From the NCBI RefSeq assembly GCF_007625075.1, contig NZ_QMIE01000001.1, positions 394,848 to 458,847 of the forward strand: 64,000 nt of DNA, written 5' to 3'. A model generated the notes under the pieces. It saw only the letters and a list, made by a program, of their open reading frames with translations. It was not told the origin of the DNA and searched no databases. Made by a program: the position numbers and the translations under genes. Positions within the stretch are counted from its first letter, which is position 1. Each line of letters begins with the position of its first letter. This document shows, piece after piece, positions 8,001-15,544 of the stretch. Source of the DNA: Oceanidesulfovibrio indonesiensis (GTDB taxonomy: Bacteria; Desulfobacterota; Desulfovibrionia; Desulfovibrionales; Desulfovibrionaceae).

Positions 8001-10013
8001 GTCCACCATGGCGTAGAAGCGGGAGTCGCCCTGATAGCAGAGCACCACAGTGCCCTGGGCAGGCAGGTCCGGGAAGAGTTCACCCTGTCGCAGCAGATTG
8101 GCACGGCCCGTGAGCATGGCGATGCCCTTGCGCGGCCTGGGTGATCTCATGGGCACGTCGCCGCCGGCCATGGACTCTGCCAGGTGGCGGACAACCTCGC
8201 CCTGTTGCTCCAGGTAGTCGAAGTCCACGTCCTCGATGGTGTCGTACGGCGTGCCCCAGTTGGGTCGGGCATCGTGCAGCGTTGCCATGGTCAGGCCGAT
8301 CATGCCGGCCATGGCAGGCACCTCGCCCGCCAGGTCGGGCTGGTCCGGCAGGTAGCTCTGCCACGTGCGCAGCCGGCTGGGCCGCAGAGTGTCGCGGTAG
8401 AGGTCCGGTCCGCCCTGGTTGAGCAATTCCTCGTTGGCGGCCATGAGGTAGGTGTCCAGATCGGAATAGGACCGGGCGCGGTTCACGTCCGAGCGAAGGT
8501 CGTAGAGCCAGCCGCGGTCGAAGGAGCCGACGCCGTCGCCGTGGCTGGAGAGGTGCAGGGAGATGGAAGCTGCGATCTGGAAGCCGCCGAACCGGCTGCG
8601 CACGGTGCTGGCTGCTCGCTGCATGCGGACCTGGCGATTCGCGTCGTCGCGTCTGGCTTGTTGCTCCGCCAGGGCTTCGGGCACTATCTTCATGAGCCGT
8701 TCGCGGTCCGCGGGGGGGATGCCTTCGTAGGTGCTCAGCCAGCTCAACTGGCGCAGTTGGGCACGTTGGTCCGCCAGGGTCTGGAGGAGTTCGGAGTCGA
8801 CATTGGCCCTGTCCAGCAGGCGCAGCCGCATCAGACGCGTGGAAATTTTGTCCACACGGGTCTTGATGATCTGATTGATGGCGTCGCGGGCCAGTTGTTC
8901 GGCCTCCTGGTCCGAGTGGTCCAGAGGGTCTTCGCGCTCCAGCGCCTTAACCGTATCGGCGGCGGTCTTGGCGCGGTTGCGCAGGTCCATCTGGTAGGAT
9001 CGGGCATAGCGGCCGCTCAGCTCCAGCGCCATGACGAACTCGCGCATGCCGGCCTGGGCCTGGCTGTGACCGGAAGTGGCCAGCAGCAGCACGTTGCGTT
9101 TAGGCGGGTTCCTGCCGAAATGCTCGGCCAGGTCCAGAAGCCGCGCCACGGAGACAGCTTCGTCCGCTCCCGGAGAGGCGCCGGGAACGTAGCCCGTGGA
9201 GTCGTAAAACGCTTCAAAGATGACGAGCTGGTCTTCGTACTGTTCATCGCTGCCCGGAATGAAGCAGTAGACGTTCTCGGCCGTGGCGTCTTCCCAGGCG
9301 ATGTCGTTGGTCAGCGTTACCCGAACGCCGAGGTCGCCTTTCTCGATATCCTGCATGGGGCCGAAGAGTGATTCGGCCTCGGCTTTGGGCATCCAGAACC
9401 GGGGAAAGTCGATGGGGGTGAGTTCGAGCTTGTCCTCGAAGAACCAGCGCGGTGCGGACTCCGTGATGGCCGGATCGTCCAGGTAGATGAGGGCGCGCGC
9501 ACCGAGCATCGCCGCGTTCATCCAGTTCTTGCCCGAGTCCAGGTCCATGAGGACCACGGCGTCCTGGATCTCGGCGCCGTTGAAGTCCTTGAGCTCGCCG
9601 GGCCCCACGTAGACCACCCGACGCGGCGGTTCGCCCGGAGGCATGGTGCCCGGGGCCACGGCGTTCATGATGAGGGGGTGGAGGGTGGCGCGCTTGCCCG
9701 TGTTTTCCACGGAAATTTCGCTGCCGAAGTGCCTGCGCGCGGGAATTCGGAAGGGCTGCGTGTCCACGATGCGGCCCTGGCCTTCGTCGCCCAACCCCTG
9801 GAAAGGCTCGGGCGGAACGAGCCGTTCGAAGGTTTCGGCCACAAACGCCGCGGCCTTCTTGCTCCCCTCGCTGCCCACGCTGCGGTCTCCGTAGGAGGCC
9901 AACTCCCCGATGACTTCGCGCGCATCCAGTGCTGCTGCCGGAGCGACCCAGCACAGGCTGCAGAGCGTAAGGAAAAGTACCGCGCCAAGGCGGCTGACGC
10001 GTGCTGCGGTCAT
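5091..10013 (-). CDS. Giant M28-peptidase-like / FtsX permease fusion
   Basis: A 1640-aa protein. Residues 1-28 form a signal peptide, so the following ~880 residues should be periplasmic. Residues ~30-620 resemble an M28 aminopeptidase: AFYDSTG (268-274) aligns with the usual AHYDS, GADEA (282-286) with GANDN, and WGTPYDTIED (586-595) with HTxxDT. The metal-binding His is replaced by F269, the last His by G587 and the EE pair by SGH (314-316); only D284 remains, so peptidase activity is unlikely. Hydrophobic helices at ~912-995 are followed by an FtsX/MacB-type permease: a first helix at ~1038-1056, a periplasmic insert, then helices at ~1338-1360, 1378-1405 and 1425-1450, with ERKGEIAVYTSVG at ~1360. 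A ~190-aa soluble tail ends it. It overlaps the LolD-type ATPase gene by 4 bp. Confidence 0.85.
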   Translation of the reverse strand: MTAARVSRLGAVLFLTLCSLCWVAPAAALDAREVIGELASYGDRSVGSEGSKKAAAFVAETFERLVPPEPFQGLGDEGQGRIVDTQPFRIPARRHFGSEISVENTGKRATLHPLIMNAVAPGTMPPGEPPRRVVYVGPGELKDFNGAEIQDAVVLMDLDSGKNWMNAAMLGARALIYLDDPAITESAPRWFFEDKLELTPIDFPRFWMPKAEAESLFGPMQDIEKGDLGVRVTLTNDIAWEDATAENVYCFIPGSDEQYEDQLVIFEAFYDSTGYVPGASPGADEAVSVARLLDLAEHFGRNPPKRNVLLLATSGHSQAQAGMREFVMALELSGRYARSYQMDLRNRAKTAADTVKALEREDPLDHSDQEAEQLARDAINQIIKTRVDKISTRLMRLRLLDRANVDSELLQTLADQRAQLRQLSWLSTYEGIPPADRERLMKIVPEALAEQQARRDDANRQVRMQRAASTVRSRFGGFQIAASISLHLSSHGDGVGSFDRGWLYDLRSDVNRARSYSDLDTYLMAANEELLNQGGPDLYRDTLRPSRLRTWQSYLPDQPDLAGEVPAMAGMIGLTMATLHDARPNWGTPYDTIEDVDFDYLEQQGEVVRHLAESMAGGDVPMRSPRPRKGIAMLTGRANLLRQGELFPDLPAQGTVVLCYQGDSRFYAMVDSMGFFRVAGLADRKHTNHKAILEPYRFDDTGRVQWAVDKAQTGLSAYRVKMVRSFMETDLVMFTCAQSNLFNTLEPRTFKYMTRIDLFDARTEAEPLRFWYSRLDTWASTINAIFVEPGVPFKAALSDTVLGRKMILLNASEEKPQGRGFLPADWPLIPYTAYQAARDMWHLVTPRLENLEEKGIVNNRLRALMDEGRAALEAAETAKSDMQWDVFMEKSRSSWAMATRVYNDVDKTQKDVLVGVLFYVALFAPFAYCMERLLFGYANIHKRILAFLGILVGIIGVIYAIHPAFQLTYSPLVVIIAFFIVGLSFLVSLIIFFRFEREMTELQRRSRHLKTSEISRFGAFMAAFTLGVSNLRRRPIRTALTAVTLIILTFTIMNFTAVKSVRQHSRTMFSDTAAYEGILLKNIGWKDMARESLNAARDMFHGKGIVAPRVWYVTPQDISRPHLVPVHKGDEIFSARGVVGLSEMEPQVSGLDATLTRGRWLREDERNAVVIPERMAQILNVDLSTPEGRRVEIWGMDFEVVGCFDAAEYERYRDLDGEPITPVIYPSESFMDVAQVEADTFESGEDLMSFQGRYEHIPAEQVVVMYHTALLAITKGGGGLGGGGRLKGIALKPHESQDVTELGRWLSDRFGLMLFVGDDEGTALYFAADQISYSGVPNIIIPLVISVLIVLNTMIGSVYERKGEIAVYTSVGLAPSHVSFLFVAESLAFAVISVVLGYLGAQTAAGFLAGTPIWAGMTANYSSMAGVAAMLLVMAVVLISVIYPSRVAANIAIPDVNRSWTMPDPKGNELTVTLPFLVKTSELGTAGGFLLDYYEAHRDISHGLFSSADMDYEFTTSKDLPEFARELSSDEDVCFTMTMRTWLAPFDFGVRQRVTLVFCPAEDYPGFRQIKVHLYREAGEHTVWRNLSKSFLNALRKQLLVWRSLEEKARMSYEEELREKLRKSEGWQPEHGFSGEGETA

Positions 10014-10804
10014 GCGTCGGCCCCTTCCTCCCTGGTTTGATCTGCACCTGGGGTGACATCCTCGCCGTCCTTGCCGATGCTGCCAACGGAGATGTCCAGT
10101 TCGTCGCGGCGTTCGATCTTGTGCACGCGGCCGTCCCGAATCCAGACAACGCGATCCGAGACGTTGAGCATCTTATAGTCGTGGGTGGCGGATATGACAG
10201 TGACGCCGCGGTCCTGGCTCAGGGTCTTGAGCAGGTCGATGATTTCCGCGCCGGTCTTGAGGTCCAGGTTGCCGGTGGGTTCGTCGGCCAGGACGATGGC
10301 CGGATCGTTGGCCAGGGAGCGGGCGATGGCGACGCGCTGCTGCTGGCCGCCGGAAAGCTCCAGGGGCTTGTGCTGGAACCTCTCGCCCAGGCCCACCAGC
10401 TTGAGCAGCTCGATGCCTTTGTCCGCTGCCACCTCGGCGTTCATGCCGGCGAAGGTCATGGGCAGGGTTACGTTCTCCAGGGCGGTCATCACCGGGATAA
10501 GGTTGAAGGTCTGGAAAATGTAGCCGATCTTGCGGTTTCGCAGCCAGGCCAGCTCGTAGGCGTCAAGCTGGGATATGTCGACTTCGTCGATGAAGACCTT
10601 GCCGTCGCTGGGCTTGTCCAGTCCGCCGATCATGTTGAACAGGGTGGATTTACCCGATCCGGAAGGCCCCATGATGGAGATGTACTCACCGGCGTAGATT
10701 TCCAGGTCCACGCCTTTGAGCGCCTGAACCTGGACCTTGCCCATGCGGAATTCCTTCTTCACGCCCAGGGCCCGGACTATGATGTGTGCCGTGGATTGCG
10801 TCAT
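10010..10804 (-). CDS. LolD/MacB-type ABC transporter ATPase
   Basis: A 264-aa cytoplasmic ATPase. Walker A is GPSGSGKS (46-53), the Q-loop glutamine Q98 lies in FQTFNLIP, the signature is LSGGQQQR (150-157), Walker B is VLADEP (171-176) with catalytic E175, the D-loop is GNLD and the switch His is H208. The sequence style (NLIPVMTALENVTLPM, LADEPTGNLD) is that of the LolD/MacB/FtsE group, which drives FtsX-like permeases by mechanotransmission rather than channel transport. It sits between two FtsX-type permease genes, 16 bp after the small one and overlapping the giant one by 4 bp, so it likely energises a heterodimeric permease. A ~40-aa acidic C-terminal tail is present. Confidence 0.93.
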   Translation of the reverse strand: MTQSTAHIIVRALGVKKEFRMGKVQVQALKGVDLEIYAGEYISIMGPSGSGKSTLFNMIGGLDKPSDGKVFIDEVDISQLDAYELAWLRNRKIGYIFQTFNLIPVMTALENVTLPMTFAGMNAEVAADKGIELLKLVGLGERFQHKPLELSGGQQQRVAIARSLANDPAIVLADEPTGNLDLKTGAEIIDLLKTLSQDRGVTVISATHDYKMLNVSDRVVWIRDGRVHKIERRDELDISVGSIGKDGEDVTPGADQTREEGADA

Positions 10805-10820
10805 GTCGTATCTGTACCGC

Positions 10821-11522
10821 CTAGTGTTCTGCGCTCATGGCGACGACCGGCTGCATCCGCGCCGCCACCACTGCGGGGTAGAAGACGCCGACGAGGCTGA
10901 GGAGCAGGCCCGCGGCCACGGACATGCCGAGGGAGACGAGCACGTCCGAAAAAGCCAGGCCGGCCACGGAATTCCACCCGAAGCGGATAAGCCCGTTGAG
11001 CACTGAAAAGAAAAAGCCGACCAGCGCGCCGGCAAAGGAGCCGACCAGTCCCTGCATGCCTGCTTCCAGCAGGAAGAGGCGCAGGACGATGGAGTCCAGC
11101 GCGCCCAGGCATTTCATGATGCCGATCTCGCGGAACCGTTCCGTGACGGACATGAGCTGTGCATTGACGATGCCGACCGTGCACACGAGCAGAGAGAGGA
11201 TCACGATCCAGCGCTCTTTGGCGCCGGTGCCCACGGTCATGGCGGCCTCGTCCACGTCGAACCCGGCCTCGATGAGCTGCTCGGCCGCGGCAGCGCCGCC
11301 GGCGTTCAGAAATCCCTGGGCCAGATCGGTGGTGGTGAGGATGAAATTGAGGAAAGCCACGGCCAGCACCAGGCTGAGCACCGTGATGAGTGAGCGGAAG
11401 AAGCGCACCCTGAGATTCTTGAAGCTGATCTCCAGGGACTTGGCCCACGGCAGGACGATCTGCCGTTTGATGGACTCCCCGCCTGTGGATGTTGGTGGGG
11501 AGTATTGATCAGTCGGGCTCAT
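10821..11522 (-). CDS. FtsX-family ABC transporter permease
   Basis: A 233-aa membrane protein starting at the ATG at 11522, preceded by GGAG five bases upstream; a longer frame from 11675 lacks such support. The first helix is at ~44-62 (LITVLSLVLAVAFLNF), followed by a short periplasmic loop and an FtsX core with ERFREIGIMKCLGA, the cytoplasmic coupling helix that contacts the LolD-type ATPase. Two more helices near the C-terminus end in PAVVAARMQPVVAM, a family hallmark. The periplasmic loop is far shorter than in MacB or LolC, so substrate handling probably falls to its giant partner. It is the first gene of the minus-strand string. Confidence 0.88.
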   Translation of the reverse strand: MSPTDQYSPPTSTGGESIKRQIVLPWAKSLEISFKNLRVRFFRSLITVLSLVLAVAFLNFILTTTDLAQGFLNAGGAAAAEQLIEAGFDVDEAAMTVGTGAKERWIVILSLLVCTVGIVNAQLMSVTERFREIGIMKCLGALDSIVLRLFLLEAGMQGLVGSFAGALVGFFFSVLNGLIRFGWNSVAGLAFSDVLVSLGMSVAAGLLLSLVGVFYPAVVAARMQPVVAMSAEH

Positions 11523-11649
11523 GCTTTCTCCGTGCCGTACGCGCGCCGTCGGTGTCCGTTGAACGCGGAAGCCGCGGATGACGGAGCGTGCGTGGTATCG
11601 CGCATCTCGGCCTGGTGGCGGACGATGCGCTCCAAAGGAAACGCCTTCT

Positions 11650-11675
11650 AGTGTATCGCAGACTTGCTGCGTCAA
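11650..11675 (-). promoter_or_regulatory. Weak sigma70-like promoter candidate for the FtsX/OPT string
   Basis: On the minus strand TTGACG (11670-11675) is followed by TACACT (11650-11655). The hexamers are good but the 14-bp spacing is shorter than the usual 16-18. An upstream TTGATT gives 19 bp instead. It lies in the 173-bp gap between the glycan cluster and the small FtsX gene, the only space for a promoter there. Confidence 0.28.
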
Positions 11676-11695
11676 ATCAAGTGCAACAGGGGCTG

Positions 11696-12532
11696 TCAGC
11701 GGCCCGGAATGGATCGCAGCCCGGCGAGCCGGACCTCCTGAAAATCGGCGAGCGCGGTAAGAAGCGTTTCGAGAAACACGGCGGCGGCCTCGTTCATTCG
11801 CTGGTGGTGGATCATGACGCCGCAGACCGGGAGCCGGAGTCCGGCGGCGAGCTCATCCAGGAGCGCATCCATGCCGGCATCGGGGTCATCCTCCCGCCGG
11901 GTATGCAGATCAACGAGCACGGGAAACTCTGCGAGTGTCGGCGGAGCAGCGGGCAGAGCGCCGCCGTCGCGGGACACGGCGATGAAGTCGAGGTCGGCCA
12001 GCAGCTCCAGGGTTTCGGCGTCGCAGCGGTTCCATGGCGGCGTGAACACCGGCAGGAATGCATCGCCGAACAGGCCGGTCATCCGCGATCGGGCGGTTTC
12101 CAGATCACGCTGTTTGGCTTTGCGGGGGCGGGACGGCCCGAATTCGCATTTTTTTGGGGGTTTTCCGCCTGATACAAGCGGTTCGCCGGGTTCCGCGGTC
12201 TCGTGGTTCACGTGCCGCCAGCCGTGCACATGGAAATCCACACGAGCCGGCCCCGAGGCCAGTTTCAGGAGTCCCGCGGCGCGGGGAGAGGAAATCCATG
12301 CCGGCGTCACGGCGGCATCCAGGGGCGCTCCGCGGTCATGGAAAATTCGAAACATCCGATCGCACCGTTCTCCGGGCGCGGCCACGTCGTCCGCGCGGAA
12401 GAACAACTGCGGACCGGAATCCAGCGGCCACCCGGCCAACCCTCGGCGCACGGCATCTTCGATGCGTTCGGCGAGGCGGTCCCTGTCCCACGCCCGCAGC
12501 CACAGTGGTGATGGTTCGTGCTTGACGATCAT
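11696..12532 (-). CDS. Polysaccharide deacetylase-like (CE4-type) protein
   Basis: A 278-aa soluble protein with no signal peptide. FFRADDV (44-50) matches the NodB-type catalytic Asp/metal motif, HGWRHVNH (103-110) supplies the HxxxH-type metal ligands, and FTPPWNR plus VMIHHQRM resemble the later CE4 motifs. Such enzymes remove acetyl groups from N-acetylated sugars. Here a cytoplasmic lipid-linked or nucleotide-linked glycan intermediate is more likely than peptidoglycan, because no export signal is visible. Its start overlaps the stop of the upstream glycosyltransferase by 4 bp, placing it last in a six-gene glycan operon. Confidence 0.8.
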   Translation of the reverse strand: MIVKHEPSPLWLRAWDRDRLAERIEDAVRRGLAGWPLDSGPQLFFRADDVAAPGERCDRMFRIFHDRGAPLDAAVTPAWISSPRAAGLLKLASGPARVDFHVHGWRHVNHETAEPGEPLVSGGKPPKKCEFGPSRPRKAKQRDLETARSRMTGLFGDAFLPVFTPPWNRCDAETLELLADLDFIAVSRDGGALPAAPPTLAEFPVLVDLHTRREDDPDAGMDALLDELAAGLRLPVCGVMIHHQRMNEAAAVFLETLLTALADFQEVRLAGLRSIPGR

Positions 12533-13752
12533 GGCCGGCCCCTGAAAGACGCGGCGAGCTGTTCGATGAACCGGGCGCTTTGGGCGGCGCCGTCGAGCCG
12601 TATGCCGTGGTCGGGCTGCTCGTGCATGCGGTGTGTGCGGATGGCCGTTTCCATGCGTTGGGCCAGGCGGTCCGGTTCGAGGTCGGCAGGGTCCAGGATT
12701 CCGAGGGCGCCGCGCGTTTCGAGCCGCGTGGCGCGCATCCGCTGTTCGCGGTTCTGGTCGAAGGGCATGACCAGCCCGTATGTGCCCGCGGCAAGCAGCG
12801 CCATGGTGGTGTTGTAGCCGGCCATGGAGACGGAAAGCTCGGCGGCGTCCAGGAACGCTGGGAAGCGGTTCGTGAAGCGAGCGCAGTGGATGTGGCCTGT
12901 CGTGTTGTTCTCCTTGTCCATATTTGTGGACTGGGCGAGGGCGCAGAGGGCGTCCAGCGAGGATTCTTCAGCGAAGGGTCCGGTGAAGGCGAAGAGCCGG
13001 TGCGGAAGCCTGGGCGCGAGACGCGCGGAGGCGGCCACTGCCGCGGCAACGATGTCCTGGCCAACGGCGCCGCCGCCGGCGCTGGCCACAATGAGCGGCT
13101 CCTTGGGTGCGATGCCGAGCTCTGCGCGCAAGGCGGCGCCGGCGCCACGGACCGGCTCCTCCACCACATAGCCGGTGTAGCCGATTTCGGCGCGCATCTC
13201 GTTCATGCGCGGGAAGGTTTCGTCGAAGCGCACAAGGTCCGGGTCGCTGTGGATCATGAGGCCGTCGAACAACTCGTTCATCCAGCGTAGCACGCGCTTT
13301 TCGAACTTGGCCTGGTCGGACTTCTCCACCAGAATGTCCCGCACGCTGCACACGGCCGGGCCGCGACCCATGGCCTTGAATTGTTCCAGCGCCGGAACCA
13401 GCTCGAAGGCGAAGCGTTTGCGGCCGAAGGGGAAGAGTTCCACCACGAAGACGTCGGGTCGCGTATCTTCCAGAATGGCGAGCAGCGACTTGCGCCGTTC
13501 GTCCTCGATGCGTTCGATGCGGGCCTTTTCTTCTTCGGGGTCCTGCTCCTGCGGCACAAAGTTGCGGAACTCGGCATCCATCATCAGCGGCGGCAGCAGA
13601 CGGTGCTCCACGTGGTCCGGCAGGGGGGCATCAACGGGGGAGCCGCCGGAGACCATGACGACCTCGTGGTCTGCAAGGGCGCGCGCCAGGGCGAGGCTGC
13701 GGAAGAAATGGCCAACGCCGAGCACGTGCTGGCTGTAGTGGAGAATCTTCAT
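12529..13752 (-). CDS. MurG-like glycosyltransferase (GT28 fold)
   Basis: A 407-aa protein. The N-terminus MKILHYSQHVLGVGHFFRS carries the GxGHxxR-type acceptor-side loop seen in MurG-like GT-B enzymes, and the C-terminal half holds a glycine-rich nucleotide-sugar site (ASAGGGAVG) and SMAGYNTT. The ATG at 13752 is chosen because it overlaps the preceding phosphatase stop (ATGA). The 393-aa protein at 16945-18126 has the same architecture, so these are probable paralogs adding related sugars. Donor and acceptor are unknown. Confidence 0.82.
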   Translation of the reverse strand: MKILHYSQHVLGVGHFFRSLALARALADHEVVMVSGGSPVDAPLPDHVEHRLLPPLMMDAEFRNFVPQEQDPEEEKARIERIEDERRKSLLAILEDTRPDVFVVELFPFGRKRFAFELVPALEQFKAMGRGPAVCSVRDILVEKSDQAKFEKRVLRWMNELFDGLMIHSDPDLVRFDETFPRMNEMRAEIGYTGYVVEEPVRGAGAALRAELGIAPKEPLIVASAGGGAVGQDIVAAAVAASARLAPRLPHRLFAFTGPFAEESSLDALCALAQSTNMDKENNTTGHIHCARFTNRFPAFLDAAELSVSMAGYNTTMALLAAGTYGLVMPFDQNREQRMRATRLETRGALGILDPADLEPDRLAQRMETAIRTHRMHEQPDHGIRLDGAAQSARFIEQLAASFRGRP

Positions 13753-14360
13753 GCGAGAGGCTCGTTGAGCTTGTCCAGGGTGAGCACCCCGCCCTTCGCG
13801 GCAACACGATGCAGGTGGTACGGCTGCAGCGGGTTTCCTTCCTCGGGCAGGTACTCCATGGCGAGCAGGTGGTGGGTCACGGCCATGAGCACTCCGGTGT
13901 GGCAGACCACCAGGACGCGTTCGCCGGGGTAGCGCTCCGCCGCATCCCGCAACGCGTTCAGCGAGCGCTCCAGCACATCCACACGGCTTTCGCCTCCCGG
14001 GGGGCGGAACTCCCAGCCCATGGCCTCCTGATATTCCACAGCCCCGGGCTGGTTCGCGCGCAGTTCGCGCACCGTGCTGCCCACCCAGCGGCCCCAGTCC
14101 TGCTCGCGCAATCTGCAATCATACGCTACGGGCAGGCGCAGCGTTTCGTTGACCAGGTCGGCGGTGTCTCGTGCCCGGGTCAGGTCGCTGGCGATGATGC
14201 GTTCGTAGCCCCGGCCGGCCAGACTGCGGCCCCAGCCGCGAGCTGCTTCGCGGCCTTCCGGGGTGAGCACGGTGTCCTCCTGCCCCTGGATTATCCTGGC
14301 GCGGTTCCATTCCGTCTCGGCGTGGCGGATGAGGCCCAGCAGGGTGCGTTCAGCGCTCAT
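13749..14360 (-). CDS. Histidine phosphatase (phosphoglycerate mutase-like)
   Basis: A 203-aa protein. The catalytic phosphohistidine motif is RHAETEW (12-18, H13), with the second basic residue in ASDLTRARDTA, the acid EQDWGRW and the second histidine in VVCHTGV. Length and motifs fit the small phosphatase branch (CobC/GpmB/SixA-like) rather than glycolytic mutase. In a glycan operon, a sugar-phosphate intermediate is a reasonable substrate, as with GmhB-type steps, but this is inference. Both ends overlap neighbouring glycosyltransferase genes by 4 bp. Confidence 0.87.
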   Translation of the reverse strand: MSAERTLLGLIRHAETEWNRARIIQGQEDTVLTPEGREAARGWGRSLAGRGYERIIASDLTRARDTADLVNETLRLPVAYDCRLREQDWGRWVGSTVRELRANQPGAVEYQEAMGWEFRPPGGESRVDVLERSLNALRDAAERYPGERVLVVCHTGVLMAVTHHLLAMEYLPEEGNPLQPYHLHRVAAKGGVLTLDKLNEPLA

Positions 14361-15529
14361 TGGGTGGCCTCCGGCGCGGCGGACGTGGTGGGCGCGGCGT
14401 GGCCCTCGGTCCGTCCCGTGGCGCCGAGGCATGATTCCATGATCCGCTCCATGCGCACGTAGTTGCGGTCGCGGTCGTGCTCGGCCAACACCCGCCGGCG
14501 TGCGGCCAGTCCCATCTCCACCCGTCTGGAATGGTCGGTGACCAGAGTGCGGAGGGCGTCGGTGAAGGCTTCCATGTCCCACGCCGGGGTGAGAAAGCCC
14601 GTCTGCCCGTGGGCAATGCACTCGGCGGCGCCCCAGCGATCCCAGCCCACGGCGGGCAGGCCGGCGCACTGCGCCTCCAGGTAGGCCATGCCGAGCCCTT
14701 CGTTGATGCCGGGAAAGGCGTAGCAGTCCGAAGCGGAGTAGACGGCCGGCAGCTCCACGGACGAGATGCGGCCGACGAAGCGCGCCTTGCCGGGCAGGTG
14801 ATCGTCCGCGAGGTGGGTGAGGGCCTTTCGTTCCGGGCCGTCGCCGACAACCACATAGCGAAACTCGATGCCTTCCTTGTGCAGCCTGCCCAGGGCGCGG
14901 ATGACGTGCGCTACGCCTTCGCTCTTGGTGCCGGTGCGCAGCATGGCCACGGTGAGCACGATGGGCACGTCCGCTCCGGTGTTCCAGCGCACGCGCAAGA
15001 GGAGCCGGGCGTCGTTGTCCGGGGTGAAGCGCTGCGTCTCCACGCCGGGGCGGATGTATGTGGCGCGGTCTTCCGGCAGGATGCGCAGGAGGTTCTCGTA
15101 CTCCGGCCGCTTGAGGGTGAAGCAATGGGCGGCCGCGCGCAGGCTCTTCATGTTGAGCGCGTAGCCCGGCCGGGTAAGAAGCTTCTTGCGGCGGCGGGAG
15201 GCATAGGCCGAGCCGAAATGGAACACCGGCATGCCCTGCGCGGCGGCGAGCGGACCGAGGAGGTCCGGCGCGCGGTAATAGCTGTGGTACACGAGCACGG
15301 CGTCCGGCTGCCCTTTTTTCAGGATGTCGAGGAACTCCTGCCGGGCTTTGAACAGGGCCGGCAGCTTCCACGGCCGCAGCCATATCCACCTGGACGAGAA
15401 ATGCGTGGTGTCCGCCACGGTATGGCCGCGGCGGCGCAGGAAATCGATGATCGACCGCGCGATGGCGGTGTCCCCGGAGGGCCTGGGGTGGTTCAGCGGA
15501 ACGAAAGGCGTGTAGAAGGCGAGGCGCAT
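14357..15529 (-). CDS. Family 4 (GT-B) glycosyltransferase
   Basis: A 390-aa retaining glycosyltransferase. The N-terminal domain opens with MRLAFYTPFVPLNHPRPSGD, an acceptor-binding loop. The C-terminal domain has VVVGDGPER, the FVGRISSVELPAVYSASDC track and the EX7E-like GINEGLGMAYLEAQCAGLP nucleotide-sugar motif. A low-complexity A/T/P tail ends it. It overlaps the phosphatase gene downstream by 4 bp and starts 15 bp after the next upstream glycosyltransferase. Sugar specificity is not readable. Confidence 0.88.
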   Translation of the reverse strand: MRLAFYTPFVPLNHPRPSGDTAIARSIIDFLRRRGHTVADTTHFSSRWIWLRPWKLPALFKARQEFLDILKKGQPDAVLVYHSYYRAPDLLGPLAAAQGMPVFHFGSAYASRRRKKLLTRPGYALNMKSLRAAAHCFTLKRPEYENLLRILPEDRATYIRPGVETQRFTPDNDARLLLRVRWNTGADVPIVLTVAMLRTGTKSEGVAHVIRALGRLHKEGIEFRYVVVGDGPERKALTHLADDHLPGKARFVGRISSVELPAVYSASDCYAFPGINEGLGMAYLEAQCAGLPAVGWDRWGAAECIAHGQTGFLTPAWDMEAFTDALRTLVTDHSRRVEMGLAARRRVLAEHDRDRNYVRMERIMESCLGATGRTEGHAAPTTSAAPEATQ

Positions 15530-15544
15530 CGCGGAACGGCCCTC

